Below, piece by piece: positions 17,781 through 26,838 of a DNA stretch of 64,000 bases; positions within the stretch are counted from its first letter, which is position 1, and each line of letters begins with the position of its first letter. The DNA is from OLB4 sp002050165 (lineage in GTDB: Bacteria; Bacteroidota; Ignavibacteria; Tepidaquicellales; Tepidaquicellaceae): the NCBI GenBank assembly GCA_030263475.1, contig SZPC01000008.1, positions 62,001 through 126,000 of the forward strand, read 5' to 3'. Below the pieces are notes generated by a model, which did no database searches, had not been told where the DNA came from, and was given only the letters and a program-made list of their open reading frames with translations. The position numbers were made by a program, and so were the translations under genes.

Positions 17781-18716
17781 ATGAGGTACTTAGTAATCGG
17801 TGAACCTTGTGTTGATGTTATTCACAAAATAAACGGTGAAATAATCCATAGCTATGGTGGAATTCTGTACTCCGTTATTGCGCTGTCTGTGATATCAAGT
17901 ACAAACGATGTAGTCGTTCCGGTAATGAACCTTGGCGAAGATGAATACGAGAATATTACCCGGATTCTTTCCAAGTATCCGAATATTGACAGACAATTTA
18001 TCAGTAAAGTAGTACATTCAACAAGAAAAGTTTATCTTGATTATAGTTTATACAACACTGACAAAAAAGCACGTTTTGAAACTTCAACTGAACCGACTTA
18101 CGCGATAGACTACAAACTCATCGAATCAGCGCTACCAGAAACTGATGCAGTTCTTGTTAATATGGTTTCAGGTGTTGATATTAACTTTGATACAATGGAA
18201 AAGTTACGGGAAAGTTTCAGCGGATTTATTTACATTGATATTCACAACCTTGTTATGAAAACCTGCCCGGACGGAACCAGAGTGCATACAAATCTTGAAA
18301 ACTGGAAGAAATGGTGTACGAGTGCAGACGTCATCCAAATGAATGAATTTGAAGTAAAAACACTCGACAGGGAAATTGATAATGAATATGAGATAGTTGA
18401 CGAAGTCTTAATAAAATCCGGCAAAGATGTAAAAGCATTCGTAATAACCCGGGGGATCAACGGTGTATCATGTTACACAAAAAGGGATAAAACTTTTGGA
18501 GGGCAAAGTTTTGTTGACCTCGATAAAATAGATTTGAGCGCAATTGAGAATCCGCATTTCGTGGACTCAACAGGTTGCGGTGATATTTTCGCAGCATCAT
18601 TTACTTACGACTACTCGAAAAATAACGATATAAAAAAGAGCCTTCATTTTGCAAACCGGACAGCTTCATTCGCAACATCGCTCGAAGGTATTGATGATTT
18701 ATACAAACTGAGGTGA
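17781..18716 (+). CDS. PfkB-family carbohydrate kinase
   Basis: This 311-residue cytoplasmic kinase has the ribokinase fold: an N-terminal GEPCVDVI strand with a GG..YSVIALS region, ATP-side TRGINGVSCY, and the catalytic anion-hole motif near the C-terminus as DSTGCGDIFAASF. In most members this is DTxGAGD, so Cys replaces Ala here while the catalytic Asp is kept. The family phosphorylates sugars or nucleosides; the substrate cannot be told. The next gene, an RmlD-like reductase, starts three bases after its stop, so the pair may act on the same sugar. Confidence 0.85.
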   Translation: MRYLVIGEPCVDVIHKINGEIIHSYGGILYSVIALSVISSTNDVVVPVMNLGEDEYENITRILSKYPNIDRQFISKVVHSTRKVYLDYSLYNTDKKARFETSTEPTYAIDYKLIESALPETDAVLVNMVSGVDINFDTMEKLRESFSGFIYIDIHNLVMKTCPDGTRVHTNLENWKKWCTSADVIQMNEFEVKTLDREIDNEYEIVDEVLIKSGKDVKAFVITRGINGVSCYTKRDKTFGGQSFVDLDKIDLSAIENPHFVDSTGCGDIFAASFTYDYSKNNDIKKSLHFANRTASFATSLEGIDDLYKLR

Positions 18717-18719
18717 ATA

Positions 18720-19616
18720 ATGAACACTGTTCTTTTAACCGGTGCAAATGGATTTCTCGGACAAAATATAGTTTCAATTTTTAACCGTGAATCTGATTAT
18801 TCACTTATTCAGACTTCGGTTGAAAATTCCCCTGCTTTAAATTATGGTCAACAGTATTATCAACTTGATATTACCAATAAAGAGCAGGTAAAAAACTTTA
18901 TAGCAGAAGTTAAGCCGTCAGTTGTAATAAACGCCGCCGCAATGACCAACGTTGACCAGTGCGAAACAGATCGTGAAATTTGCTGGCGGCTGAATGTTGA
19001 TGCAGTTAAAAACTTAATCATTGCCGCAAGACAGGTAAATGCAAAGATTGTTCATTATTCAACCGACTATGTTTTTGACGGAAAATCCGGTCCATATACG
19101 GAGATTGACACCCCGAATCCGATTAACTTTTACGGAAGATCAAAACTTGCAAGTGAGAACGCTCTAATAGCGAGCGGAATTGATTACATCATAATCAGGA
19201 CAATGGTGTTATATGGACTTGGTCTGAGTAACAAACAGAATTTTGCCATTTGGCTGATTTATAAACTTGAGAGCGGTCAGCCTGTAAACATTGTAACGGA
19301 CCAAATTGGTAATGCGACAATTGTGGACGACCTTGCATTCGGAACATTGAAGTTAATTGAAAACGACAAAAATGGTATTTACAATATGGCTGGTGAAGAT
19401 ATTCTAAGTCGTTTTGATTTTACGCTTAAGTTGTGCGAAGTTTTCGGATTTGATGAAAGCCTTGTCTTTCCAATCAAAACAAATGAATTAAACCAACCTG
19501 CAGCAAGACCTTTGAATTCCGGATTAATAACGCTAAAAGCAAAATCTGAACTTGGATTAAATTTCATGGATTCGCTGGAGGGTCTCAGGTTTCTGAAAAG
19601 TCAAATGGGGTATTAA
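18720..19616 (+). CDS. RmlD-like NAD(P)-dependent sugar reductase (extended SDR)
   Basis: The 298-residue protein begins with a Rossmann motif, TGANGFLGQN, and has HYSTDYVFDG and YGRSK (catalytic Tyr and Lys), the signature of RmlD_sub_bind proteins such as dTDP-4-dehydrorhamnose reductase. It likely reduces a nucleotide-bound 4-keto sugar for surface glycans, but no other rhamnose genes (rmlA, B, C) are nearby. A methionine adenosyltransferase beta-like relative is an alternative. It follows the PfkB kinase with a three-base gap. Confidence 0.78.
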   Translation: MNTVLLTGANGFLGQNIVSIFNRESDYSLIQTSVENSPALNYGQQYYQLDITNKEQVKNFIAEVKPSVVINAAAMTNVDQCETDREICWRLNVDAVKNLIIAARQVNAKIVHYSTDYVFDGKSGPYTEIDTPNPINFYGRSKLASENALIASGIDYIIIRTMVLYGLGLSNKQNFAIWLIYKLESGQPVNIVTDQIGNATIVDDLAFGTLKLIENDKNGIYNMAGEDILSRFDFTLKLCEVFGFDESLVFPIKTNELNQPAARPLNSGLITLKAKSELGLNFMDSLEGLRFLKSQMGY

Positions 19617-19709
19617 ATTTGTTTTTTTACGAATCAAAAAAGAGTAGAAATTATTAAAATACTTTTTGTGTAATCACTATCAGGATTTATTGTAATTTAA
19701 TTTCACAGT

Positions 19710-20990
19710 ATGCTCGACATTAAACTCATCAGAGAGAACCCTGAATTTGTAAAAGAGAAATTACAACTTCGAGGTGAAGATGGTACAGCAATTCAAAGAA
19801 TTGAAAGTGCAGATTCAGAGCGACTTGCGCTTTTAAAACAATCAGAAAAGTTAAAAGAAACAAAAAATAAAGTTTCAGATGAAATTGCATTGATGAAACG
19901 CAATAAACTTGATGCCTCAGATGCAATTGCAAAGATGAAATCAGTCAGTGAAGAGATTAAGTCAATCGATGAAAGGATAAAACATTTTGATGATGTAATT
20001 GAAACTGAACTACAGACAATTCCAAACCTGCCTCACGAAACGGTACCGGCCGGTAAAACAGCCGATGACAATATAGTAATCCGGGAGTGGGGTGAAGCGC
20101 GAAGTTTTGATTTTGAGCCGGTTGATCACCTTGAGCTCGGTAAACAAAACAATATATTTGATTTTGAACGGGGAGCAAAAATTACCGGTAGCGGTTTCCC
20201 GCTTTACAAAGGTAAAGGAGCTATACTTGAGCGGGCACTTATTAATTTTATGCTTGATACTCATACACAGAAAAACGGTTATACGGAAGTCTATACACCC
20301 ATACTTGCCAACCGTACTTCAATGGAAGCCGCTGAAAAAGTTCCGAAGTTTGAAGAAGATATGTACTACATTGGACAGGATGATCTTTTTGCAATTCCAA
20401 CCGCTGAAGTAACGATATTGAACATTCACCGTGATGAAATCATTAATCATGAAGCGTTGCCTGTTAAGTATTGCGGATTCACTTCATGTTTCAGGCGGGA
20501 AGCCGGAAGTTATGGAAAAGATACAAGGGGGTTTCTGAGAGTACATCAATTCAATAAAGTAGAACTTGTCAGTTTTTGCAAACCGGAAGAATCTTATCTT
20601 GAACTTGAAAATATGCTTAACCATGCTTGTGGAATTCTCGAAGCATTGAAAATAAGGTACAGAGTATTAGAATTATGCACGGGAGACCTTGGATTTGCTG
20701 CCGCCAAATGTTACGACATAGAAGTCTGGGCTGAAGGTGAGGAGAATTGGCTCGAAGCCTCTTCTGTAAGTAATTGTACTGACTTTCAGACACGACGGGC
20801 AAAAATCAGATACCGGAAAGATCAAACTGAAGGAAAATCGAGGACGGGTTTGCTTCATGCATTAAATGGTTCTGGTCTTGCTACATCACGGTTAATGGTA
20901 GCGCTTGTTGAAGCCAATCAAAACCCGGACCATAGCATCAACGTTCCCGAAGTTTTAAGAAAATATACAGGGTTTGAGATTATTAATTAA
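19710..20990 (+). CDS. serS: Seryl-tRNA synthetase
   Basis: This class II synthetase charges tRNA-Ser (and tRNA-Sec where present). The N-terminal 100 residues form the long coiled-coil arm that holds the variable arm of the tRNA. The catalytic core has motif 2 (TSCFRREAGSYGKDTRG) and motif 3 (LNGSGLATSRLMVALVEANQ). At 426 residues it has the usual length. Its TAA stop overlaps that of nuoJ on the other strand by four bases (TTAA at 20987-20990). No Shine-Dalgarno is visible before the ATG. Confidence 0.97.
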   Translation: MLDIKLIRENPEFVKEKLQLRGEDGTAIQRIESADSERLALLKQSEKLKETKNKVSDEIALMKRNKLDASDAIAKMKSVSEEIKSIDERIKHFDDVIETELQTIPNLPHETVPAGKTADDNIVIREWGEARSFDFEPVDHLELGKQNNIFDFERGAKITGSGFPLYKGKGAILERALINFMLDTHTQKNGYTEVYTPILANRTSMEAAEKVPKFEEDMYYIGQDDLFAIPTAEVTILNIHRDEIINHEALPVKYCGFTSCFRREAGSYGKDTRGFLRVHQFNKVELVSFCKPEESYLELENMLNHACGILEALKIRYRVLELCTGDLGFAAAKCYDIEVWAEGEENWLEASSVSNCTDFQTRRAKIRYRKDQTEGKSRTGLLHALNGSGLATSRLMVALVEANQNPDHSINVPEVLRKYTGFEIIN

Positions 20991-21505
20991 TCGAAAAATT
21001 TTTTTGCGAGCACTACAGCACCGACAACAGCAGCAAGCAATAATAATCCAGCGATCTCAAAAGGAACAGAATAAGCAAGTACGAGCTCCTTCCCAAGGGA
21101 TTCAGCCGTACCGAGTTTTTCTGCTTCTCCGCTAATCGAAGTAAATTTCCCGCTGAACCCGAAAAAAACACTGAATCCAAGCAGGCAAAATAAAAGTACT
21201 GACAACAACAAAGAAGTTAGTTTCTTGTAACTGAACTGTTCGGAAAGTTTGCTCTCGTCCTGCAGGTTCAATAACATAATGACAAAAATTACCAGAACCA
21301 TAATTGCTCCCATATACACCAACACTTGAATCACTGCGATAAACTGTGCCTGAAGCAATAAATATATACCTGCAGAGGCAAAAAAATTAATAATGAGGAA
21401 AATTGCACTGTTTATCGGACTCCTGCGTGTAACCATCATTATTGCGGAGAATACTGCCATTACCGACAGCAGTACAAAGAGAATCAACTCTAATTTCCAT
21501 TCCAT
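20987..21505 (-). CDS. nuoJ: NADH-quinone oxidoreductase subunit J
   Basis: This 172-residue, five-helix membrane subunit of complex I carries the family core SPINSAIFLIINFFASAG and VLVYMGAIMVLVIFVIMLLN. NuoJ lies in the proton-pumping arm and couples quinone reduction to the antiporter subunits. Normally it is followed by nuoK in an operon; here it stands alone, convergent with serS and divergent from a TPR gene. With nuoG also isolated, the complex I genes seem scattered in this genome. Confidence 0.92.
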   Translation of the reverse strand: MEWKLELILFVLLSVMAVFSAIMMVTRRSPINSAIFLIINFFASAGIYLLLQAQFIAVIQVLVYMGAIMVLVIFVIMLLNLQDESKLSEQFSYKKLTSLLLSVLLFCLLGFSVFFGFSGKFTSISGEAEKLGTAESLGKELVLAYSVPFEIAGLLLLAAVVGAVVLAKKFFD

Positions 21506-21637
21506 GGATATTGCGAAATTTTATTGGATATAATTCGTTTTAAACTACGAGTGTAAATTTAATGAAAATTAATATAACATTTCAGTAACTAAATCTGCGT
21601 TGTATATTGGAAACATGAATTTTATTTTATAAACTTT

Positions 21638-23311
21638 ATGAAGATTTTTCTCGTAATAGTTTTTTCTCTCCAGTTTCTATCAACTCCGCTTTTTTCTCAA
21701 AATCAGGAAGAATTATCAGATAGTGAAAAAGCTGTTTACTTCTTCATTGAAGGGAAAATCAAAGAGTTGCAGTTAAATTACTATCAGGCACTGGAAAATT
21801 ATAAAACCGCGTTGCGATACGATGATTCACCTGGAATACTTTTCGCCATTTCAAAATTATATTACGAAATTGATAAATTCGATGAGTCTTTCAATTATAT
21901 CAATGACGCGTTGAAAAAAAAGCCGGATAATCTTGAGTATCTGGAACATAAAGGTAATGTGTATATCGCCCTTGGTAACTATCAGAAGGCATCGGAAATT
22001 TATGAATCAATCATTGCACAGAAAAATGATTACACCTACGGATTGTACGCATTGGCGCGGATTTATCAACAATTGGATTTACCTGCAAAAGCAATTATTA
22101 TTTATGAGAAAATTATTGATAACATCGGATATGATTACGATATCCTGAGGAGAATGTATTCTATTTACTATAACGCAAAGGAATACGACAAGAGTATAGA
22201 AGTATTAAAAGCAGTTTTAAAAATTGATCCTTATGATCGTGAAGTAAGGGAGCAACTTGCGGCTTTATATACGATGCTGAAAATGCCGGAAGAAGCAAAG
22301 AAAATTTACGAGGAACTTGCTGTTCTGAATCCACAGGATAAAGAACTGCAGACGGAGTTAGTTAAATCGCTTTTTTATAGTGGTCAGATTGAAAGTGGAT
22401 TTGATGGATACGCAAAATTGCTCGGCTATGATTCGTTAAGTTATCAGCAAAAGCTGGAAGTAGGGCAATTGTATTACAATTTAATCCGGCAGGATACCTC
22501 ATCAATCCAAATCGCTGAAAACATTTTCAAATATCTTGTTAATACCTTTCCTGAGAAATGGATTTCTTATTATTATCTCGGTGCTATTGATATTGTAAGA
22601 AAGGATTTTGAAAGTTTTCCAGCAAAGTTTGAAAAAGCGCTATCAGTTGCCGATACCTTGACGGAAGCTTATCTGCAAATCGGTTACGTTTATTATGAAC
22701 AAAACAAATTTAATGATGCTAACAGGGTATTGAGAAGAGCGGTTGAACTCTCGCCCGATAATGAACAGGCTCTGATGTTACTCGGTATTTCATTACAAAG
22801 CTCGGGTGACGTGAGAACATCCATAGAATATCTTGAGAAAGCATTCAAATTGAAATCTGACGATATTGCTATTATTTCTTCTCTTGCCATTGCTTATAAC
22901 AGGACGGGTAATTACGAGAAGTCAAATGAACTTTACGAAGCAGGTTTAAAAATAGAGCCGGATAATCCTACATTACTCAATAACTATGCTTACAATTTAT
23001 CGGAACGAAACGAACGGCTCGAGTATGCACTTCAAATGTCAAAAAAGTCCATTGAATTCGAGCCACGGAATTCGTCTTTTCTGGATACTTTAGGATGGAT
23101 ATATTATAAACTTGCACAGTTTGATCTCGCATTAAAATACATTAGCCAATCCCTTGAAGTAAGCCCGGATAACTCGGTGGTAAACGATCACCTCGGAGAT
23201 GTGTATCAGGCAAAAAACGAGATAGATAAAGCGATACAATATTGGAAGCGGGCATTAGAGCTTGCTCCGGATAACAACAATATTAAATTAAAAATAGAAC
23301 AATATTCATAA
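21638..23311 (+). CDS. Secreted or periplasmic TPR-repeat protein
   Basis: A signal peptide (residues 1-21, ending PLFSQ) is followed by about a dozen tetratricopeptide repeats through the whole 557 residues. Clear units are ALENYKTALRYDDS, GNYQKASEIYESII, AKAIIIYEKII and FDLALKYISQSLEVSPDN. TPR arrays are protein-binding scaffolds; in this group such proteins often serve in outer-membrane assembly or secretion, but no partner is shown here. The stop is followed immediately by the ATG of trxB (zero spacing), so both are probably on one transcript. Confidence 0.88.
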   Translation: MKIFLVIVFSLQFLSTPLFSQNQEELSDSEKAVYFFIEGKIKELQLNYYQALENYKTALRYDDSPGILFAISKLYYEIDKFDESFNYINDALKKKPDNLEYLEHKGNVYIALGNYQKASEIYESIIAQKNDYTYGLYALARIYQQLDLPAKAIIIYEKIIDNIGYDYDILRRMYSIYYNAKEYDKSIEVLKAVLKIDPYDREVREQLAALYTMLKMPEEAKKIYEELAVLNPQDKELQTELVKSLFYSGQIESGFDGYAKLLGYDSLSYQQKLEVGQLYYNLIRQDTSSIQIAENIFKYLVNTFPEKWISYYYLGAIDIVRKDFESFPAKFEKALSVADTLTEAYLQIGYVYYEQNKFNDANRVLRRAVELSPDNEQALMLLGISLQSSGDVRTSIEYLEKAFKLKSDDIAIISSLAIAYNRTGNYEKSNELYEAGLKIEPDNPTLLNNYAYNLSERNERLEYALQMSKKSIEFEPRNSSFLDTLGWIYYKLAQFDLALKYISQSLEVSPDNSVVNDHLGDVYQAKNEIDKAIQYWKRALELAPDNNNIKLKIEQYS

Positions 23312-24274
23312 ATGAATAACACAGTAAATCACCACAGAGTAATTATAATCGGCTCGGGACCTGCGGGTTTCACTGCAGCGCTTTACACGGCACGGGCAAA
23401 TTTAGCACCTGTTCTTTTTGAAGGTAATCAACCCGGGGGACAATTGATGATAACAACGGAAGTTGAAAATTATCCCGGTTTTGAACATGGAATTATGGGA
23501 CCGGAGTTGATGGAGATTATGCGGAAACAAGTACACAGATTTGGCGCAAAATCTGTGTATCGGTACATTAACAAAGTCGAACTTGATAAACACCCATTCA
23601 CTTTGCACTCTGACGATGGACAGATATACACCTGCGATGCATTGATTATTTCGACAGGTGCATCGGCGAAATTATTGGGCTTACCGTCTGAATCGAAGTT
23701 TATGGGATACGGAGTTTCAGCTTGCGCAACCTGCGATGGGTTTTTCTTTAAAAATCAACGGGTACTTGTCATCGGTGGCGGCGATACTGCAATGGAAGAA
23801 GCTGACTACTTAACCAAACATGCTAGCGAGGTAACCGTTATCCACAGACGGGAAGAATTTCGGGCTTCAAAGATAATGCTTGAGAGAGTTCAGAAGAATC
23901 CGAAAATTAAAATTGTAACAAATACGGTTCTGGAAGAAGTTATCGGAAAAGAGGAGAATGGAAATAAATCTGTTTCAGGTGCAAGGTTAAAAAACGTTAA
24001 AACCGGCGACATTACTGAAATGGATGTGGAAGGAATTTTCATTGCGATAGGACATGAACCTAATACGGCAATATTCAAAGGGCAAATCGAAATGGACGAT
24101 GTCGGGTACATTAAAACAAGGAAAGAGAATACATATACAAATATTGAAGGCGTTTTCGCATGTGGCGATGCTCAGGATTCGGTTTATCGTCAGGCAATTA
24201 CCGCTGCCGGTACCGGATGCATGGCAGCAATAGACGCTGAAAGATGGCTTACGGAAAAAGGTTTTACAGATTGA
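23312..24274 (+). CDS. trxB: Thioredoxin reductase
   Basis: The 320-residue flavoenzyme has the FAD dinucleotide motif GSGPAGFTAALYTARA, the redox pair CATC, the NADPH motif GGGDTAMEEA and a C-terminal FAD motif GVFACGDAQD. It passes electrons from NADPH to thioredoxin in the cytoplasm; a matching thioredoxin gene is at 57650-57973. It lies directly after the TPR gene and 18 bases before homogentisate dioxygenase, which suggests one transcript of three genes. Confidence 0.96.
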   Translation: MNNTVNHHRVIIIGSGPAGFTAALYTARANLAPVLFEGNQPGGQLMITTEVENYPGFEHGIMGPELMEIMRKQVHRFGAKSVYRYINKVELDKHPFTLHSDDGQIYTCDALIISTGASAKLLGLPSESKFMGYGVSACATCDGFFFKNQRVLVIGGGDTAMEEADYLTKHASEVTVIHRREEFRASKIMLERVQKNPKIKIVTNTVLEEVIGKEENGNKSVSGARLKNVKTGDITEMDVEGIFIAIGHEPNTAIFKGQIEMDDVGYIKTRKENTYTNIEGVFACGDAQDSVYRQAITAAGTGCMAAIDAERWLTEKGFTD

Positions 24275-24292
24275 AAAATTTAATTTCTAAAA

Positions 24293-25450
24293 ATGACTTA
24301 CTATCATAAACTGGGATCAATCCCACAGAAAAGACATACCCAATTTAAAAAATCTGATGGTTCACTTTACAAGGAAGAACTGATATCAACAATTGGTTTC
24401 GATAGCATTCTTACAAATAGCTATCACATTAATTCACCTGCGAAAATCGAGGGAATTGACAATGAAGTTGTAACATTTAAAATTCATGAATGGGATTCCG
24501 CCACGCTTCGACCCTATCATTTCAAAACGAAAGGATTAGAGCGGGACGGCGATTTTGTTACCGGACGAAAAGTAATAATGTACAATAACGAAGTCTTGAT
24601 GAGTGTTTGCCGGCCTGCAAATGAAATGGATTACTTCTATAAAAATGCATCTTGTGATGAAGTTGTTTTTGTCCACGAAGGCGAAGGTGAATTGCAATCT
24701 CAACTTGGAGTTCTGAAATATCGGGAAGGTGATTACATTGTAATTCCTAGGGGTACAATATCAAAATTCACTTCAGTAAAACCAGCACGATTACTTATAT
24801 TCGAAGCTTTTGGTCCGATAACTGTTCCGAAAAGGTACAGGAATGAATTCGGTCAGTTCCTGGAACATTCACCCTATTGTGAACGCGATATCAAGGTACC
24901 GGACAAACTCCTGACTATTGACGAGAAAGGAGATTTTATAGTTAAAGTCAAGAAAGGTATGCAAATGATTTCCGTACATTATTCATTTCACCCGTTTGAT
25001 GTTATCGGTTGGGATGGTTATTGGTATCCGTGGATTTTCAATATTGAGGATTTTATGCCAATCACCGGAAAGGTACATATGCCTCCTACTGTTCATCAGA
25101 CGTTTGACGGTCCGGGATTTGTAATATGTTCTTTTTGTCCGAGATTGCTTGATTATCACCCTCTTGCAGTCCCGATACCGTACAATCACAGCAATATAGA
25201 CGCAGATGAGATGTTGTACTACGTTGATGGAAATTTCAGTTCGCGAAAAGGTGTTGAGTATGCCTCAATAAGTTTACATCCTGATGGCATTCCTCACGGA
25301 CCGCATCCGGGTACAGTTGAAGCAGCACTTGGGAAAAAAGAAACTCTTGAAACAGCAGTAATGATGGATACATTCAACCCGTTGAAATTGACAAATTGGG
25401 CAAAGGCGTTCAACGATGAGAATTATTATCTGAGTTGGAGGGAAAGTTAA
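24293..25450 (+). CDS. hmgA: Homogentisate 1,2-dioxygenase
   Basis: This non-haem Fe(II) enzyme opens the ring of homogentisate to maleylacetoacetate in tyrosine and phenylalanine breakdown. Candidate iron ligands are visible: His and Glu in YNHSNIDADEMLYYVDG and His in LHPDGIPHGPHP. At 385 residues it is a short form compared with the 430-445 residues of Pseudomonas and human enzymes. No other tyrosine-catabolic gene (hpd, maleylacetoacetate isomerase, fumarylacetoacetase) is in the window. Its TAA overlaps the stop of the convergent receiver gene (TTAA at 25447-25450). Confidence 0.93.
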   Translation: MTYYHKLGSIPQKRHTQFKKSDGSLYKEELISTIGFDSILTNSYHINSPAKIEGIDNEVVTFKIHEWDSATLRPYHFKTKGLERDGDFVTGRKVIMYNNEVLMSVCRPANEMDYFYKNASCDEVVFVHEGEGELQSQLGVLKYREGDYIVIPRGTISKFTSVKPARLLIFEAFGPITVPKRYRNEFGQFLEHSPYCERDIKVPDKLLTIDEKGDFIVKVKKGMQMISVHYSFHPFDVIGWDGYWYPWIFNIEDFMPITGKVHMPPTVHQTFDGPGFVICSFCPRLLDYHPLAVPIPYNHSNIDADEMLYYVDGNFSSRKGVEYASISLHPDGIPHGPHPGTVEAALGKKETLETAVMMDTFNPLKLTNWAKAFNDENYYLSWRES

Positions 25451-25818
25451 TATTTGAAAATATTATCGATTGCTGTGTGAAACTCGAGTAGAGTCATTAT
25501 ACTGTCGCAACCGGATTTGAATATTTTTGATTTTTGTTCTTTTGAAAATTCGACAGGAGATATTCCGATTATTTTCATTGTCGTCGATGAACTGTTACTT
25601 CTGATAGCAACGATTGCATCAAGCGCATGAATGAAAGCAAGGTCAATTATTACCATTGCAGAATTCTCTTCTGACGACTTTTGAACTAAATCGTCAACTT
25701 CGGAAATGAATTCAACCGTTATCTGGTGATTTAGTTTGGTAAGCGTTAACGCTTTAATTTTGATGAATGAAATCAGCTCATCATTACTTGAGATAGCGAG
25801 GATTCTTCTTGTTGTCAT
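25447..25818 (-). CDS. Stand-alone atypical receiver (REC)-domain protein
   Basis: The 123-residue protein follows the response-regulator receiver pattern: beta 1 RRILAISSND, a central MVIIDLAF with the phospho-acceptor-type Asp, IIGISPVEF at the Thr/Ser strand and SGCDSIMTLL at the end. The acidic pair of beta 1 is replaced by Ser-Ser and the conserved C-terminal Lys by Leu, so normal phosphorylation is doubtful. There is no output domain. It diverges from the amidoligase-type cluster 62 bases away, which may hint at a regulatory link. Confidence 0.7.
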   Translation of the reverse strand: MTTRRILAISSNDELISFIKIKALTLTKLNHQITVEFISEVDDLVQKSSEENSAMVIIDLAFIHALDAIVAIRSNSSSTTMKIIGISPVEFSKEQKSKIFKSGCDSIMTLLEFHTAIDNIFKY

Positions 25819-25880
25819 CTTAAACTTAATCTATCAATAAATGAAATATTGTTCAATTTATAAATCAAATAAAGGAAAAA

Positions 25881-26729
25881 TTGGAACAAACTAATATACG
25901 TATTGCGATCCTTGATTTATACAATAATGAAGAAAATCAGGGTATGCGCTGTATTCAGGATATACTCAAAGAAACAGATGGAAAATATGACAGGGTAAAG
26001 ATATGTTACGATATATATGAAGTGAGATACAAAAATGATGCACCGGATCAGAGTTACGATATTTACATTTCCTCTGGTGGTCCCGGCAGCCCATTTGAAG
26101 GCGTAGGGATGCCATGGGAGGCATCTTATTTTAAACTGCTCGATAAGTTGGTAGCAAACAATGAGAATCCCGCCAACAGAAAGAAATATATATTTTTTAT
26201 ATGTCATTCATTTCAGATGATGGTGAGATATTTTAAGCTTGCTGAGATAGTAAAAAGAGAACGTCGTGCATTCGGAATTTTTCCGATTTACAAAACTGAG
26301 TCTGGTTTAAGCGATCCGTTATTATGTAATCTTGCAAATCCGTTTTACGCTGCTGATTTCAGGGAGTGGCAGGTGCTGAACCCCGATTCGGAAGTGTTAG
26401 ATAAAACCGGTGCGGAAATTCTTGCAATCGAACGGGAGCGCCCGGATTTTCCGGAAAATCGCGCGCTTATGGCAATAAGAATATCCGATGAAATAGTTGG
26501 TACACAATTCCATCCTGAGGCGGATCCATCAAGTATGATTTACCACTTCAGACAACCTGAACGAAAACAACAGGTCATTAATGAATTCAATGAAAATGCA
26601 TATTATGAAATGTTGCAACACCTTGAAGAACCTGATAACATCATTAGAACGAAAAATTGTATTCTCCCTGGATTTCTGGTTTCTGCTATTGATTCAATGA
26701 CAGTGGGAAAGTTAGAATCGGTTTTGTGA
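25881..26729 (+). CDS. Class I glutamine amidotransferase-like protein, first gene of an amidoligase-type cluster
   Basis: The 282-residue protein has a class I GATase fold: oxyanion strand ISSGGPGSP, nucleophile Cys in ICHSFQMM and the His-Glu of the triad in QFHPEAD. Such domains release ammonia from glutamine for a partner ligase. About 65 residues follow the triad, an extension with no motif I know. The start is TTG at 25881, supported by AAAGGA five bases upstream, one of the few Shine-Dalgarno-like sites here. The ATP-grasp gene follows after 109 bases. Confidence 0.82.
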   Translation: MEQTNIRIAILDLYNNEENQGMRCIQDILKETDGKYDRVKICYDIYEVRYKNDAPDQSYDIYISSGGPGSPFEGVGMPWEASYFKLLDKLVANNENPANRKKYIFFICHSFQMMVRYFKLAEIVKRERRAFGIFPIYKTESGLSDPLLCNLANPFYAADFREWQVLNPDSEVLDKTGAEILAIERERPDFPENRALMAIRISDEIVGTQFHPEADPSSMIYHFRQPERKQQVINEFNENAYYEMLQHLEEPDNIIRTKNCILPGFLVSAIDSMTVGKLESVL

Positions 26730-26793
26730 AATGAAAATTAATTAATCAAAGATTCAGATATACATTAACATATTAAATCCACTTCGATTTTCT

Positions 26794-26801
26794 TAAATTT
26801 G
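26794..26801 (+). promoter_or_regulatory. Possible Bacteroidota-type -7 element before the ATP-grasp gene
   Basis: TAAATTTG matches TAnnTTTG and lies 37 bases before the ATG at 26839. No good TTTG is found at -33. It may give the last three genes of the cluster a second promoter. Confidence 0.3.
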
Positions 26802-26838
26802 TATCTTTAAATAAACTACATTAAAAACCCAGTTATTC

